Of a stretch of DNA of 64,000 bases, positions 1 through 13,100 are shown piece by piece; position 1 is the stretch's first letter; each line of letters begins with the position of its first letter. The notes beneath the pieces are model-generated. The model saw nothing but the letters and a program-made list of their open reading frames with translations, did not search any database and was not told the DNA's origin. Position numbers and translations under genes: made by a program. This DNA comes from Congeria kusceri (Eukaryota; Mollusca; Bivalvia; Myida; Dreissenidae): positions 1-64,000 of the forward strand of contig JAPFQT010000416.1 in assembly GCA_027627225.1 (NCBI GenBank), written 5' to 3'.

Positions 1-277
1 AAACAATGGCTATGCTGACTTTGTAATTGCAAAAACCACTGAACTAAATGCTAACCTTACCCAGGGGTCAAAGATTATTAAGCAGATAGCATATGAGGAC
101 CGCAACGACCTTAACCGAAAGCAAACATCCGCTACCAACAAAGCACGAGCTTTACGTGCCAGGACGCGGAATTATCGATACAAACTGCATGAGGAATTAC
201 ACTACGGCAAGGGCATGAGTGACCCCAAACCTGATTATGACAGTCTTCCACACCTTAAGCATCATAAATATGCTTAG
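1..277 (+). CDS. Transposase-like ORF2, 3' fragment (copy 0, cut by window start)
   Basis: The last 91 codons of ORF2 (described in full at 35716-36816) run open from position 2 to the TAG at 275-277. They include the basic segment rich in Arg and Lys near the C terminus. The rest of the gene lies to the left of the window. Confidence 0.6.
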   Translation, partial: NNGYADFVIAKTTELNANLTQGSKIIKQIAYEDRNDLNRKQTSATNKARALRARTRNYRYKLHEELHYGKGMSDPKPDYDSLPHLKHHKYA

Positions 278-454
278 TTGATTGTGTAACCTGATAATAA
301 ATTGTTATTATTACCTGTTTTGGCATAAGAGACCTCTAACAAGTGGCCCTCGCGTCAGCATCAGGCGTTCCTCTACCTGAAAAAGGCAAAATACCCAATA
401 GAAATAGATATAAAATGAAAAAAAAACATGCATTTATGTATTTTAAGTGTATTT

Positions 455-880
455 CTATGAATAAAAGGAAGTGATAAAGCTTGTTGTATTCATGTTTTTA
501 CCAAATATGCAGGCTGGCTCAGTTCCATGCCCGCTGCACTGTCCGAACTGTAAACATGTCCGCCGTTCCATGTTGGTGGAATGGGGCTCTATGTTTAAAT
601 GTTGAGGCTTAACACACAAGCTATTGTTGCAATAAGTGGCTCACAGAGTCCCTGGCGTTCAATTCTGACTTCATGTAGCACATTAACGCTACATGGTGAA
701 CCAAGTATGTCTCTGATTTTATGTCCGAAGGCAATTTAGCCCTCATTCGGCCATAATAGGGTAAGGAACTATTTGAAATACAAACATTCCAGATCAAACA
801 ATCTGAATTGATGCATTTAATGCACTTATTTTCTACTCTTTTGCTCAGAAATGACCAAAAATCTGCTTTCTCATCCATAT
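455..880 (-). pseudogene. His-Cys box nuclease, copy 1, frameshifted
   Basis: This matches the intact gene at 33198-33620 except for one extra A near 631, which shifts the frame just before the catalytic His and so removes the zinc-loop region. The extra base sits in a short A/T run, so a sequencing error is as likely as a real lesion. Confidence 0.7.
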
Positions 881-1704
881 TTTGCACTTGCAGACGATAT
901 TTTATTTTAACCCAAAGTCAGTTTAGAGAAATTTGTTCTCATTAAAATTAGTTTTTCTTGCATATAATTATCTTCCCATGCATATTGCACCAATATATTA
1001 AGTTTGGCTTGTATATCTGTCCATTTGGCCATTTTTATTTCATATTTTCAAACACAGGTGATTTTGGTCGGAAGCCGGTGATTTCAAGCGTCTTGAAGCT
1101 TAAATGTCCCTCTAACAATTAAAGCTGATATTTGCAATATTTGTGACAAAATACCCAAACAAACCAAACAAACATGTATGGGGGGGCTTATGTGGGGTGA
1201 GGAGAGAATGACTTTGTTAGATATTTTTACTCTAAGCCATTTGATAATGTATTTTTTGTGTATTTTTAAAAAAAAATCACCCCAAAAATGTAAATTTAAT
1301 AGAAAAAAAAATTCCAATTTCATCCAAGACAATTAACAAATTAGTCAAAATGGGAGATCAAAGATACTTGAAGTGTAGAAATCAATCAGCTTCAGTAATT
1401 GCTTGTTTCAAACCAATAAAGTGTAAAATCTTTAAAGCACCTTGTTTGTCGCAGCCTCTTTAATTACAGGCCACCAATGATATATTCTAGTATATAATGT
1501 CATGAGTGCCTTTAAACTGCAGCAGGTGGTCAATTTGCATTGCCTGCTCACATTTAGAGGTTTAAGGGAATACAAAATTGCATATTTTGGGCACAAAATA
1601 AGTACTTTGACTTTTTTAAGGTGGCAATCTGGTCAAAATGGGGTTCATAACAAGCAAAAGAAAAAGTTGCTCAATGTTGGTTTTAATGAGGTGGGACTAG
1701 TCCG

Positions 1705-3599
1705 GTGAAGGGGAAAAAACATAATTATGAAAGAAGGTCCAAATTCCAACACAACCTATGTAAGGTTAGGAAAGGTCATCCTTTGAAGCACGGGTAGCTT
1801 ACAATGACAAGGTTCTTACTTTTCGGGATGTAGACGGCTCTCAAACCCCAGCTAAGCCCTTGCGTCCGAGAGCGAACAAGATTCGCTATGTAGACCTGTT
1901 ACGGGTTCCTGCTCCATCAAAAGTCCATCCCGACTTACTTACGAACAAGGTCTATGTCCCCGTCCTACTCCAGTCTATGATGTCCTCTGAAAATAGAAAG
2001 CATAGGTTAAGAAGTGATAAATGTAGGGGCGACTTGGTAATTGACGGCAGTGCTTCCATAAAGTGGGGCTTTAGGCTGGAGGAAAGGTTAAAATGTACAA
2101 GATGCAGATATGTAGGCAAGCATTATAAGCTTTACAATGAGGTTCCATCAAGTACCAGGGGCAGAAAGGCAGCTCAGATCAATGTAGGCTTCCAAATAGG
2201 TGTTGCAAGTACTTCTATTGGGAACACAGGTTCCCGCAGAATTCTCAACACAACCAATATCATTGCTCCCTCTCCACTTGCTATGCAAAAACAAGCAAAT
2301 AAGGTCAATACTGCCCTTAAATCCCTAAATGAGAGAAGCATGTACCAGATTAGAGAAAACTTAGTTTGCTGAAAATGCCAAAATTGTCCAAAAAGATCCC
2401 TCTAAGGTAAATGTTGAAGGGGACACTTGCTACAACAATCCAATTTTTAACTCTGACGCGACACCCTTTCAAGCCGGAACTATTGCCATAAGCACTATGT
2501 GTGAAAACAATACCAGAAACAAGCAAATTGTAGGGGTACAAGTAGCAAATAAACTATGCAGGACTGCATCAATGCTTAGGAATAAGGGTAAACCTGTTCA
2601 GTGCCCCAATCATAGGGGGCATTGTTCTGCAAATGTTTCAGAGAGGGAACCAATAGGTGATGAAGGCAAATGGAATAGGTTGTTAGGTGACCAGATCTCT
2701 AAGGACATCAAAATAGCAAATTTCACTTGTGATGGGGACAGTAGGGCATTCCAAGGTGTTCGTTAACTCTCACGGTCACAATGTGGGTCATCTTAAGGAT
2801 CTGAGGCACCTAGGCAACTCGCTGAAGCGCGAGCTCAACAAAGCGCCTTTCTCAAAGGGCATGCTCAAGGGTCATTCCAAGTCTAATATCAGGAGTCGGT
2901 TCGCTCTCTCGGTCAAAGCTAGGTGTATGGCTGAGCTTAAAGCTGCCCACAATAAACACCAGGGTGACATCAAGGTTCTAAAGAAGGTCATGGTTGATGT
3001 AATCGCAACCATTGTTCTATGCTTCAGTGGTTACTGCGGTACTCATTGTGCAAAGTACAGTTATGTCTGTGCTGGTACAAATAGGCAAGCTAAGAATTTC
3101 ATGCCAGACAATGTCAAGGTTAAAATGGTTGACAGTGACCAACAAGTCCTTAAAAAATGCATTGAAATGGTTTTAGGTCCAGCTGCTCTTGACGCTACCA
3201 AACTTTTAACCACAACCCAAAAAAGTGAAGCAGTAAACAGGTCGTACCAAGCTGTCAATCCTAAAACTGTGACTTTCTCACGCAACTGTGTAGGTCGAAT
3301 TCACGGGCAGGTTCACAAATTAAACAATGGCTATGCTGACTTTGTAATTGCAAAAACCACTGAACTAAATGCTAACCTTACCCAGGGGTCAAAGATTATT
3401 AAGCAGATAGCATATGAGGACCGCAACGACCTTAACCGAAAGCAAACATCCGCTACCAACAAAGCACGAGCTTTACGTGCCAGGACGCGGAATTATCGAT
3501 ACAAACTGCATGAGGAATTACACTACGGCAAGGGCATGAGTGGACCCCAAACCTGATTATGACAGTCTTCCACACCTTAAGCATCATAAATATGCTTAG
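1705..3599 (+). pseudogene. Transposase-like gene, copy 1, several frameshifts
   Basis: ORF1 has extra bases near 1740 and 1770 and a compensating pair near 2071 and 2080. ORF2 has an extra T near 2763 (just after the Asp-Gly-Asp motif) and an extra G near 3542 that changes the last residues. All lesions are one-base indels. Confidence 0.65.
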
Positions 3600-3775
3600 T
3601 TGATTGTGTACCTGATAATAAATTGTTATTATTACCTGTTTTGGCATAAGAGACCTCTAACAAGTGGCCCTCGCGTCAGCATCAGGCGTTCCTCTACCTG
3701 AAAAAGGCAAAAATACCCAATAGAAATAGATATAAAATGAAAAAAAACATGCATTTATGTATTTTAAGTGTATTT

Positions 3776-4197
3776 CTATGAATAAAAGGAAGTGATAAAG
3801 CTTGTTGTATTCATGTTTTTACCAAATATGCAGGCTGGCTCAGTTCCATGCCCGCTGCACTGTCCGAACTGTAAACATGTCCGCCGTTCCATGTTGGTGG
3901 AATGGGGCTCTATGTTTAAATGTGAGGCTTAACACACAAGCTATTGTTGCATAAGTGGCTCACAGAGTCCCTGGCGTTCAATTCTGACTTCATGTAGCAC
4001 ATTAACGCTACATGGTGAACCAAGTATGTCTCTGATTTTATGTCCGAAGGCAATTTAGCCCTCATTCGGCCATAATAGGGTAAGGAACTATTTGAAATAC
4101 AAACATTCCAGATCAAACAATCTGAATTGATGCATTTAATGCACTTATTTTCTACTCTTTTGCTCAGAAATGACCAAAAATCTGCTTTCTCATCCAT
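3776..4197 (-). pseudogene. His-Cys box nuclease, copy 2, frameshifted
   Basis: One T is missing near 3921 compared with the intact copies. The frame is lost just after the second zinc Cys, before the zinc His and the catalytic Asn. The upstream two-thirds are unchanged. Confidence 0.7.
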
Positions 4198-4242
4198 ATT
4201 TTGCACTTGCAGACGATATTTTATTTTAACCCAAAGTCAGTT

Positions 4243-4716
4243 TAGGTCACAATATACTAAAAGATTTCCTTAACAAATTCAATGTAAAAGCAATAAATTC
4301 AACAAAAAATAAACTCAACATTTTGCGCGTAGAGACCCTCATAACCATACCTTTTCTTAAAGAGCATTCCGAGCCGAATTGATTTAGACAATAAAAAAGA
4401 TAGGTCATGTGATATGTAAGAAAGAACTCGACGCGAATCAAAGTTCACTGTTTTACTGCCATCTTTTTACCGGCTACTCTCCAGTTGAAGGTATACTGCC
4501 AACTGTCAAAGTCTCGTCATGTAGTCTCCAACCTTCAAGCGAAACAGTGAATTTTTAGTACACAACAATGTTTTTCCTACCACACGTACAAGAATTATTC
4601 AAAAATAAAGTCATGGCAAGTGACTATACAGAAAATTGTGTCTTCAAATAAATGGTGTTGATTTATTTAGAGAGTATAGCATTGCACACCTGAAATATTT
4701 AGTATACTGTAACCTA
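4243..4716. mobile_element. 475-bp inverted-repeat element, unit 2
   Basis: Copy of the element described at 33666-34140, with one base missing near 4591. It lies about 46 bp upstream of the nuclease start. Confidence 0.8.
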
Positions 4717-5510
4717 TAAGAGAAATTTGTTCTCATTAAAATTAGTTTTTCTTGCATATAATTATCTTCCCATGCATATTGCACCAATATATTAAGTTTG
4801 GCTTGTATATCTGTCCATTTGGCCATTTTATTTCATATTTTCAAACACAGGTGATTTTGGTCGGAAGCCGGTGATTTCAAGCGTCTTGAAGCTTAAATGT
4901 CCCTCTAACAATTAAAGCTGATATTTGCAATATTTGTGACAAAATACCCAAACAAACCAAACAACATGTATGGGGGGCTTATGTGGGGTGAGGAGAGAAT
5001 GACTTTGTTAGATATTTTTTACTCTAAGCCATTTTGATAATGTATTTTTTGTGTATTTTTAAAAAAAATCACCCCAAAAATGTAAATTTAATAGAAAAAA
5101 AATTCCAATTTCATCCAAGACAATTAACAAATTAGTCAAAATGGGAGATCAAAGATACTTTGAAGTGTAGAAATCAATCAGCTTCCAGTAATTGCTTGTT
5201 TCAAACCAATAAAGTGTAAAATCTTTAAAGCACCTTGTTTGTCGCAGCCTCTTTAATTACAGGCCACCAATGATATATTCTAGTATATAATGTCATGAGT
5301 GCCTTTAAACTGCAGCAGGTGGTCAATTTGCATTGCCTGCTCACATTTAGAGGTTTAAGGGAATACAAAATTGCATATTTTGGGCACAAAATAAGTACTT
5401 TGACTTTTTTTAAGGTGGCAATCTGGTCAAAATGGGGTTCATAACCAAGCAAAAGAAAAAGTTGCTCAATGTTGGTTTTAAATGAGGTGGGACTAGTCCG
5501 GTGAAGGGGA

Positions 5511-7399
5511 AAAAACATAATTATGAAAGAAGGTCAAATTCCAACACAACCTATGTAAGGTTAGAAAGGTCATCCTTTGAAGCACGGGTAGCTTACAATG
5601 ACAAGGTTCTTACTTTTCGGGATGTAGACGGCTCTCAAACCCCCAGCTAAGCCCTTGCGTCCGAGGAGCGAACAAGATTCGCTATGTAGACCTGTTACGG
5701 GTTCCTGCTCCATCAAAAGTCCATCCCGACTTACTTACGAACAAGGTCTATGTCCCCGTCCTACTCCAGTCTATGATGTCCTCTGAAAATAGAAAGCATA
5801 GGTTAAGAAGTGATAAATGTAGGGGCGACTTGGTAATTGACGGCAGTGCTTCCATAAAGTGGGGCTTAGGCTGGGAGGAAAGGTTAAAATGTACAAGATG
5901 CAGATATGTAGGCAAGCATTATAAGCTTTACAATGAGGTTCCATCAAGTACCAGGGGCAGAAAGGCAGCCTCAGATTTCAAAAAATGTAGGCTTCCAAAT
6001 AGGTGTTGCAAGTACTTCTATTGGGAACACAGGTTCCCGCAGAATTCTCAACACAACCAATATCATTGCTCCCTCTCCACTTGCTATGCAAAAACAAGCA
6101 AATAAGGTCAATACTGCCCTTAAATCCCTAAATGAGAGAAGCATGTACCAGATTAGAGAAAACTTAGTTTGCTGAAAATGCCAAAATTGGTCAAAAAGAT
6201 CCCTCTAAGGTAAATGTTGAAGGGGACACTTGCTACAACAATCCAATTTTTAACTCTGACGCGACACCCTTTCAAGCCGGAACTATTGCCATAAGCACTA
6301 TGTGTGAAAACAATACCAGAAACAAGCAAATTGTAGGGGTACAAGTAGCAAATAAACTATGCAGGACTGCATCAATGCTTAGGAATAAGGGTAAACCTGT
6401 TCAGTGCCCCAATCATAGGGGCATTGTTCTGCAAATGTTTCAGAGAGGGAACCAATAGGTGATGAAGGCAAATGGAATAGGTTGTTAGGTGACCAGATCT
6501 CTAAGGACATCAAAATAGCAAATTTCACTTGTGATGGGGACAGTAGGGCATTCCAAGGTGTTCGTAACTCTCACGGTCACAATGTGGGTCATCTTAAGGA
6601 TCTGAGGCACCTAGGCAACTCGCTGAAGCGCGAGCTCAACAAAGCGCCTTTCTCAAAGGGCATGCTCAAGGGTCATTCCAAGTCTAATATCAGGAGTCGG
6701 TTCGCTCTCTCGGTCAAAGCTAGGTGTATGGCTGAGCTTAAAGCTGCCCACAATAAACACCAGGGTGACATCAAGGTTCTAAAGAAGGTCATGTTGATGT
6801 AATCGCAACCATTGTTCTATGCTTCAGTGGTTTACTGCGGTACTCATTGTGCAAAGTACAGTTATGTCTGTGCTGGTACAAATAGGCAAGCTAAGAATTC
6901 ATGCCAGACAATGTCAAGGTTAAAATGGTTGACAGTGACCAACAAGTCCTTAAAAAATGCATTGAAATGGTTTTAGGTCCAGCTGCTCTTGACGCTACCA
7001 AACTTTTAACCACAACCCAAAAAAGTGAAGCAGTAAACAGGTCGTACCAAGCTGTCAATCCTTAAAACTGTGACTTTCTCACGCAACTGTGTAGGTCGAA
7101 TTCACGGGCAGGTTCACAAATTAAACAATGGCTATGCTGACTTTGTAATTGCAAAAACCACTGAACTAAATGCTAACCTTACCCAGGGGTCAAAGATTAT
7201 TAAGCAGATAGCATATGAGAGACCGCAACGACCTTAACCGAAAGCAAACATCCGCTACCAACAAAGCACGAGCTTTACGTGCCAGGACGCGGAATTATCG
7301 ATACAAACTGCATGAGGAATTACACTACGGCAAGGGCATGAGTGACCCAAACCTGATTATGACAGTCTTCCACACCTTAAGCATCATAAATATGCTTAG
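5511..7399 (+). pseudogene. Transposase-like gene, copy 2, heavily frameshifted
   Basis: At least nine one-base differences break the frames, for example near 5642, 5667, 6421, 6793, 6831, 6898, 7061, 7220 and 7349. A larger local change near 5970-5985 replaces the middle of the conserved Gly-Arg-Lys segment with a short A-rich insertion. This is the most damaged copy. Confidence 0.65.
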
Positions 7400-7576
7400 T
7401 TGATTGTGTACCTGATAATAAATTGTTATTATTACCTGTTTTTGGCATAAGAGACCTCTAACAAGTGGCCCTCGCGTCAGCATCAGGCGTTCCTCTACCT
7501 GAAAAAGGCAAAAATACCCAATAGAAATAGATATAAAATGAAAAAAAACATGCATTTATGTATTTTAAGTGTATTT

Positions 7577-7999
7577 CTATGAATAAAAGGAAGTGATAAA
7601 GCTTGTTGTATTCATGTTTTTACCAAATATGCAGGCTGGCTCAGTTCCATGCCCGCTGCACTGTCCGAACTGTAAACATGTCCGCCGTTCCATGTTGGTG
7701 GAATGGGGCTCTATGTTTAAATGTTGAGGCTTAACACACAAGCTATTGTTGCATAAGTGGCTCACAGAGTCCCTGGCGTTCAATTCTGACTTCATGTAGC
7801 ACATTAACGCTACATGGTGAACCAAGTATGTCTCTGATTTTATGTCCGAAGGCAATTTAGCCCTCATTCGGCCATAATAGGGTAAGGAACTATTTGAAAT
7901 ACAAACATTCCAGATCAAACAATCTGAATTGATGCATTTAATGCACTTATTTTCTACTCTTTTGCTCAGAAATGACCAAAAATCTGCTTTCTCATCCAT
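7577..7999 (-). CDS. His-Cys box nuclease, copy 3 (intact)
   Basis: All 140 codons are open and identical in product to the copy at 33198-33620. It is the only intact nuclease copy in the indel-rich left part of the array. The adjacent ORF1 at 9307 is intact too. Confidence 0.75.
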   Translation of the reverse strand: MDEKADFWSFLSKRVENKCIKCINSDCLIWNVCISNSSLPYYGRMRAKLPSDIKSETYLVHHVALMCYMKSELNARDSVSHLCNNSLCVKPQHLNIEPHSTNMERRTCLQFGQCSGHGTEPACIFGKNMNTTSFITSFYS

Positions 8000-8044
8000 A
8001 TTTTGCACTTGCAGACGATATTTTATTTTAACCCAAAGTCAGTT

Positions 8045-8518
8045 TAGGTCACAATATACTAAAAGATTTCTTAACAAATTCAATGTAAAAGCAATAAATT
8101 CAACAAAAAATAAACTCAACATTTTGCGCGTAGAGACCCTCATAACCATACCTTTTCTTAAAGAGCATTCCGAGCCGAATTGATTTAGACAATAAAAAAG
8201 ATAGGTCATGTGATATGTAAGAAAGAACTCGACGCGAATCAAAGTTCACTGTTTTACTGCCATCTTTTTACCGGCTACTCTCCAGTTGAAGGTATACTGC
8301 CAACTGTCAAAGTCTCGTCATGTAGTCTCCAACCTTCAAGCGAAACAGTGAATTTTTAGTACACAACAATGTTTTTCCTACCACACGTACAAAGAATTAT
8401 TCAAAAATAAAGTCATGGCAAGTGACTATACAGAAAATTGTGTCTTCAAATAAATGGTGTTGATTTATTTAGAGAGTATAGCATTGCACACCTGAAATAT
8501 TTAGTATACTGTAACCTA
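8045..8518. mobile_element. 475-bp inverted-repeat element, unit 3
   Basis: Copy of the element described at 33666-34140, with one base missing near 8070. Both ends are complete. Confidence 0.8.
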
Positions 8519-9306
8519 TAAGAGAAATTTGTTCTCATTAAAATTAGTTTTTCTTGCATATAATTATCTTCCCATGCATATTGCACCAATATATTAAGTT
8601 TGGCTTGTATATCTGTCCATTTGGCCATTTTATTTCATATTTTCAAACACAGGTGATTTTGGTCGGAAGCCGGTGATTTCAAGCGTCTTGAAGCTTAAAT
8701 GTCCCCTCTAACCAATTAAAGCTGATATTTGCAATATTTGTGACAAAATACCCAAACAAACAAACAAACATGTATGGGGGGCTTATGTGGGGTGAGGAGA
8801 GAATGACTTTGTTAGATATTTTTACTCTAAGCCATTTTGATAATGTATTTTTTTGTGTATTTTTTAAAAAAAATCACCCCAAAAATGTAAATTTAATAGA
8901 AAAAAATTCCAATTTCATCCAAGACAATTAACAAATTAGTCAAAATGGGAGATCAAAGATACTTTGAAGTGTAGAAATCAATCAGCTTCCAGTAATTGCT
9001 TGTTTCAAACCAATAAAGTGTAAAATCTTTAAAGCACCTTGTTTGTCGCAGCCTCTTTAATTACAGGCCACCAATGATATATTCTAGTATATAATGTCAT
9101 GAGTGCCCTTTAAACTGCAGCAGGTGGTCAATTTGCATTGCCTGCTCACATTTAGAGGTTTAAGGGAATACAAAATTGCATATTTTGGGCACAAAATAAG
9201 TACTTTGACTTTTTTAAGGTGGCAATCTGGTCAAAATGGGGTTCATAACCAAGCAAAAGAAAAAGTTGGCTCAATGTTGGTTTTTAAATGAGGTGGGACT
9301 AGTCCG

Positions 9307-9972
9307 GTGAAGGGGAAAAAACATAATTATGAAAGAAGGTCAAATTCCAACACAACCTATGTAAGGTTAGAAAGGTCATCCTTTGAAGCACGGGTAGCTT
9401 ACAATGACAAGGTTCTTACTTTTCGGGATGTAGACGGCTCTCAAACCCCAGCTAAGCCCTTGCGTCCGAGAGCGAACAAGATTCGCTATGTAGACCTGTT
9501 ACGGGTTCCTGCTCCATCAAAAGTCCATCCCGACTTACTTACGAACAAGGTCTATGTCCCCGTCCTACTCCAGTCTATGATGTCCTCTGAAAATAGAAAG
9601 CATAGGTTAAGAAGTGATAAATGTAGGGGCGACTTGGTAATTGACGGCAGTGCTTCCATAAAGTGGGGCTTAGGCTGGGAGGAAAGGTTAAAATGTACAA
9701 GATGCAGATATGTAGGCAAGCATTATAAGCTTTACAATGAGGTTCCATCAAGTACCAGGGGCAGAAAGGCAGCTCAGATCAATGTAGGCTTCCAAATAGG
9801 TGTTGCAAGTACTTCTATTGGGAACACAGGTTCCCGCAGAATTCTCAACACAACCAATATCATTGCTCCCTCTCCACTTGCTATGCAAAAACAAGCAAAT
9901 AAGGTCAATACTGCCCTTAAATCCCTAAATGAGAGAAGCATGTACCAGATTAGAGAAAACTTAGTTTGCTGA
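9307..9972 (+). CDS. Transposase-like ORF1, copy 3 (open)
   Basis: This is the 221-codon first frame, unbroken and identical in product to ORF1 at 34926-35591. It ends at the TGA inside the usual TGC-TGA junction with ORF2. There is no ATG before codon 91. Confidence 0.6.
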   Translation: MKGKKHNYERRSNSNTTYVRLERSSFEARVAYNDKVLTFRDVDGSQTPAKPLRPRANKIRYVDLLRVPAPSKVHPDLLTNKVYVPVLLQSMMSSENRKHRLRSDKCRGDLVIDGSASIKWGLGWEERLKCTRCRYVGKHYKLYNEVPSSTRGRKAAQINVGFQIGVASTSIGNTGSRRILNTTNIIAPSPLAMQKQANKVNTALKSLNERSMYQIRENLVC

Positions 9973-11198
9973 AAATGCCAAAATTGGTCAAAAAGATCCC
10001 TCTAAGGTAAATGTTGAAGGGGACACTTGCTACAACAATCCAATTTTTAACTCTGACGCGACACCCTTTCAAGCCGGAACTATTGCCATAAGCACTATGT
10101 GTGAAAACAATACCAGAAACAAGCAATTGTAGGGGTACAAGTAGCAAATAAACTATGCAGGACTGCATCAATGCTTAGGAATAAGGGTAAACCTGTTCAG
10201 TGCCCCAATCATAGGGGGCATTGTTCTGCAAATGTTTCAGAGAGGGAACCAATAGGTGATGAAGGCAAATGGAATAGGTTGTTAGGTGACCAGATCTCTC
10301 AAGGACATCAAAATAGCAAATTTCACTTGTGATGGGGACAGTAGGGCATTCCAAGGTGTTCGTAACTCTCACGGTCACAATGTGGGTCATCTTAAGGATC
10401 TGAGGCACCTAGGCAACTCGCTGAAGCGCGAGCTCAACAAAGCGCCTTTCTCAAAGGGCATGCTCAAGGGGTCATTCCAAGTCTAATATCAGGAGTCGGT
10501 TCGCTCTCTCGGTCAAAGCTAGGTGTATGGCTGAGCTTAAAGCTGCCCACAATAAACACCAGGGTGACATCAAGGTTCTAAAGAAGGTCATGGTTGATGT
10601 AATCGCAACCATTGTTCTATGCTTCAGTGGTTACTGCGGTACTCATTGTGCAAAGTACAGTTATGTCTGTGCTGGTACAAATAGGCAAGCTAAGAATTTC
10701 ATGCCAGACAATGTCAAGGTTAAAATGGTTGACAGTGACCAACAAGTCCTTAAAAAATGCATTGAAATGGTTTTAGGTCCAGCTGCTCTTGACGCTACCA
10801 AACTTTTAACCACAACCCAAAAAAGTGAAGCAGTAAACAGGTCGTACCAAGCTGTCAATCCTAAAACTGTGACTTTCTCACGCAACTGTGTAGGTCGAAT
10901 TCACGGGCAGGTTCACAAATTAAACAATGGCTATGCTGACTTTGTAATTGCAAAAACCACTGAACTAAATGCTAACCTTACCCAGGGGTCAAAGATTATT
11001 AAGCAGATAGCATATGAGGACCGCAACGACCTTAACCGAAAGCAAACATCCGCTACCAACAAAGCACGAGCTTTACGTGCCAGGACGCGGAATTATCGAT
11101 ACAAACTGCATGAGGAATTACACTACGGCAAGGGCATGAGTGACCCCAAACCTGATTATGACAGTCTTCCACACCTTAAGCATCATAAATATGCTTAG
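9965..11198 (+). pseudogene. Transposase-like ORF2, copy 3, three frameshifts in its first half
   Basis: A base is lost near 10127, and bases are gained near 10300 and 10470. From the ATG at 10527 to the stop the frame is intact (223 codons), so the C-terminal half matches the intact copies. Confidence 0.65.
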
Positions 11199-11373
11199 TT
11201 GATTGTGTACCTGATAATAAATTGTTATTATTACCTGTTTTGGCATAAGAGACCTCTAACAAGTGGCCCTCGCGTCAGCATCAGGCGTTCCTCTACCTGA
11301 AAAAGGCAAAAATACCAATAGAAATAGATATAAAATGAAAAAAAACATGCATTTATGTATTTTAAGTGTATTT

Positions 11374-11797
11374 CTATGAATAAAAGGAAGTGATAAAGCT
11401 TGTTGTATTCATGTTTTTACCAAATATGCAGGCTGGCTCAGTTCCATGCCCGCTGCACTGTCCGAACTGTAAACATGTCCGCCGTTCCATGTTGGTGGAA
11501 TGGGGCTCTATGTTTAAATGTTGAGGCTTAACACACAAGCTATTGTTGCATAAGTCGGCTCACAGAGTCCCTGGCGTTCAATTCTGACTTCATGTAGCAC
11601 ATTAACGCTACATGGTGAACCAAGTATGTCTCTGATTTTATGTCCGAAGGCAATTTAGCCCTCATTCGGCCATAATAGGGTAAGGAACTATTTGGAAATA
11701 CAAACATTCCAGATCAAACAATCTGAATTGATGCATTTAATGCACTTATTTTCTACTCTTTTGCTCAGAAATGACCAAAATCTGCTTTCTCATCCAT
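11374..11797 (-). pseudogene. His-Cys box nuclease, copy 4, three indels
   Basis: There is an extra C near 11556 and an extra G near 11694, and one A is missing near 11780. The first lies next to the catalytic His region. No long open frame remains. Confidence 0.7.
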
Positions 11798-11842
11798 ATT
11801 TTGCACTTGCAGACGATATTTTATTTTAACCCAAAGTCAGTT

Positions 11843-12316
11843 TAGGTCACAATATACTAAAAGATTTCCTTAACAAATTCAATGTAAAAGCAATAAATTC
11901 AACAAAAAATAAACTCAACATTTTGCGCGTAGAGACCCTCATAACCATACCTTTTCTTAAAGAGCATTCCGAGCCGAATTGATTTAGACAATAAAAAGAT
12001 AGGTCATGTGATATGTAAGAAAGAACTCGACGCGAATCAAAGTTCACTGTTTTACTGCCATCTTTTTACCGGCTACTCTCCAGTTGAAGGTATACTGCCA
12101 ACTGTCAAAGTCTCGTCATGTAGTCTCCAACCTTCAAGCGAAACAGTGAATTTTTAGTACACAACAATGTTTTTCCTACCACACGTACAAAGAATTATTC
12201 AAAAATAAAGTCATGGCAAGTGACTATACAGAAAATTGTGTCTTCAAATAAATGGTGTTGATTTATTTAGAGAGTATAGCATTGCACACCTGAAATATTT
12301 AGTATACTGTAACCTA
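11843..12316. mobile_element. 475-bp inverted-repeat element, unit 4
   Basis: Copy of the element described at 33666-34140, with one A missing near 11997. Confidence 0.8.
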
Positions 12317-13100
12317 TAAGAGAAATTTGTTCTCATTAAAATTAGTTTTTCTTGCATATAATTATCTTCCCATGCATATTGCACCAATATATTAAGTTTG
12401 GCTTGTATATCTGTCCATTTGGCCATTTTATTTCATATTTTCAAACACAGGTGATTTTGGTCGGAAGCCGGTGATTTCAAGCGTCTTGAAGCTTAAATGT
12501 CCCTCTAACAATTAAAGCTGATATTTGCAATATTTGTGACAAAATACCCAAACAAACCAAACAAACATGTATGGGGGGCTTATGTGGGGTGAGGAGAGAA
12601 TGACTTTGTTAGATATTTTTACTCTAAGCCATTTTGATAATGTATTTTTTGTGTATTTTTAAAAAAAAATCACCCCAAAAATGTAAATTTAATAGAAAAA
12701 AAATTCCAATTTCATCCAAGACAATTAACAAATTAGTCAAAATGGGAGATCAAAGATACTTTGAAGTGTAGAAATCAATCAGCTTCCAGTAATTGCTTGT
12801 TTCAAACCAATAAAGTGTAAAATCTTTAAAGCACCTTGTTTGTCGCAGCCTCTTTAATTACAGGCCACCAATGATATATTCTAGTATATAATGTCATGAG
12901 TGCCTTTAAACTGCAGCAGGTGGTCAATTTGCATTGCCTGCTCACATTTAGAGGTTTAAGGGAATACAAAATTGCATATTTTGGGCACAAAATAAGTACT
13001 TTGACTTTTTTAAGGTGGCAATCTGGTCAAAATGGGGTTCATAACCAAGCAAAAGAAAAAGTTGCTCAATGTTGGTTTTAAATGAGGTGGGACTAGTCCG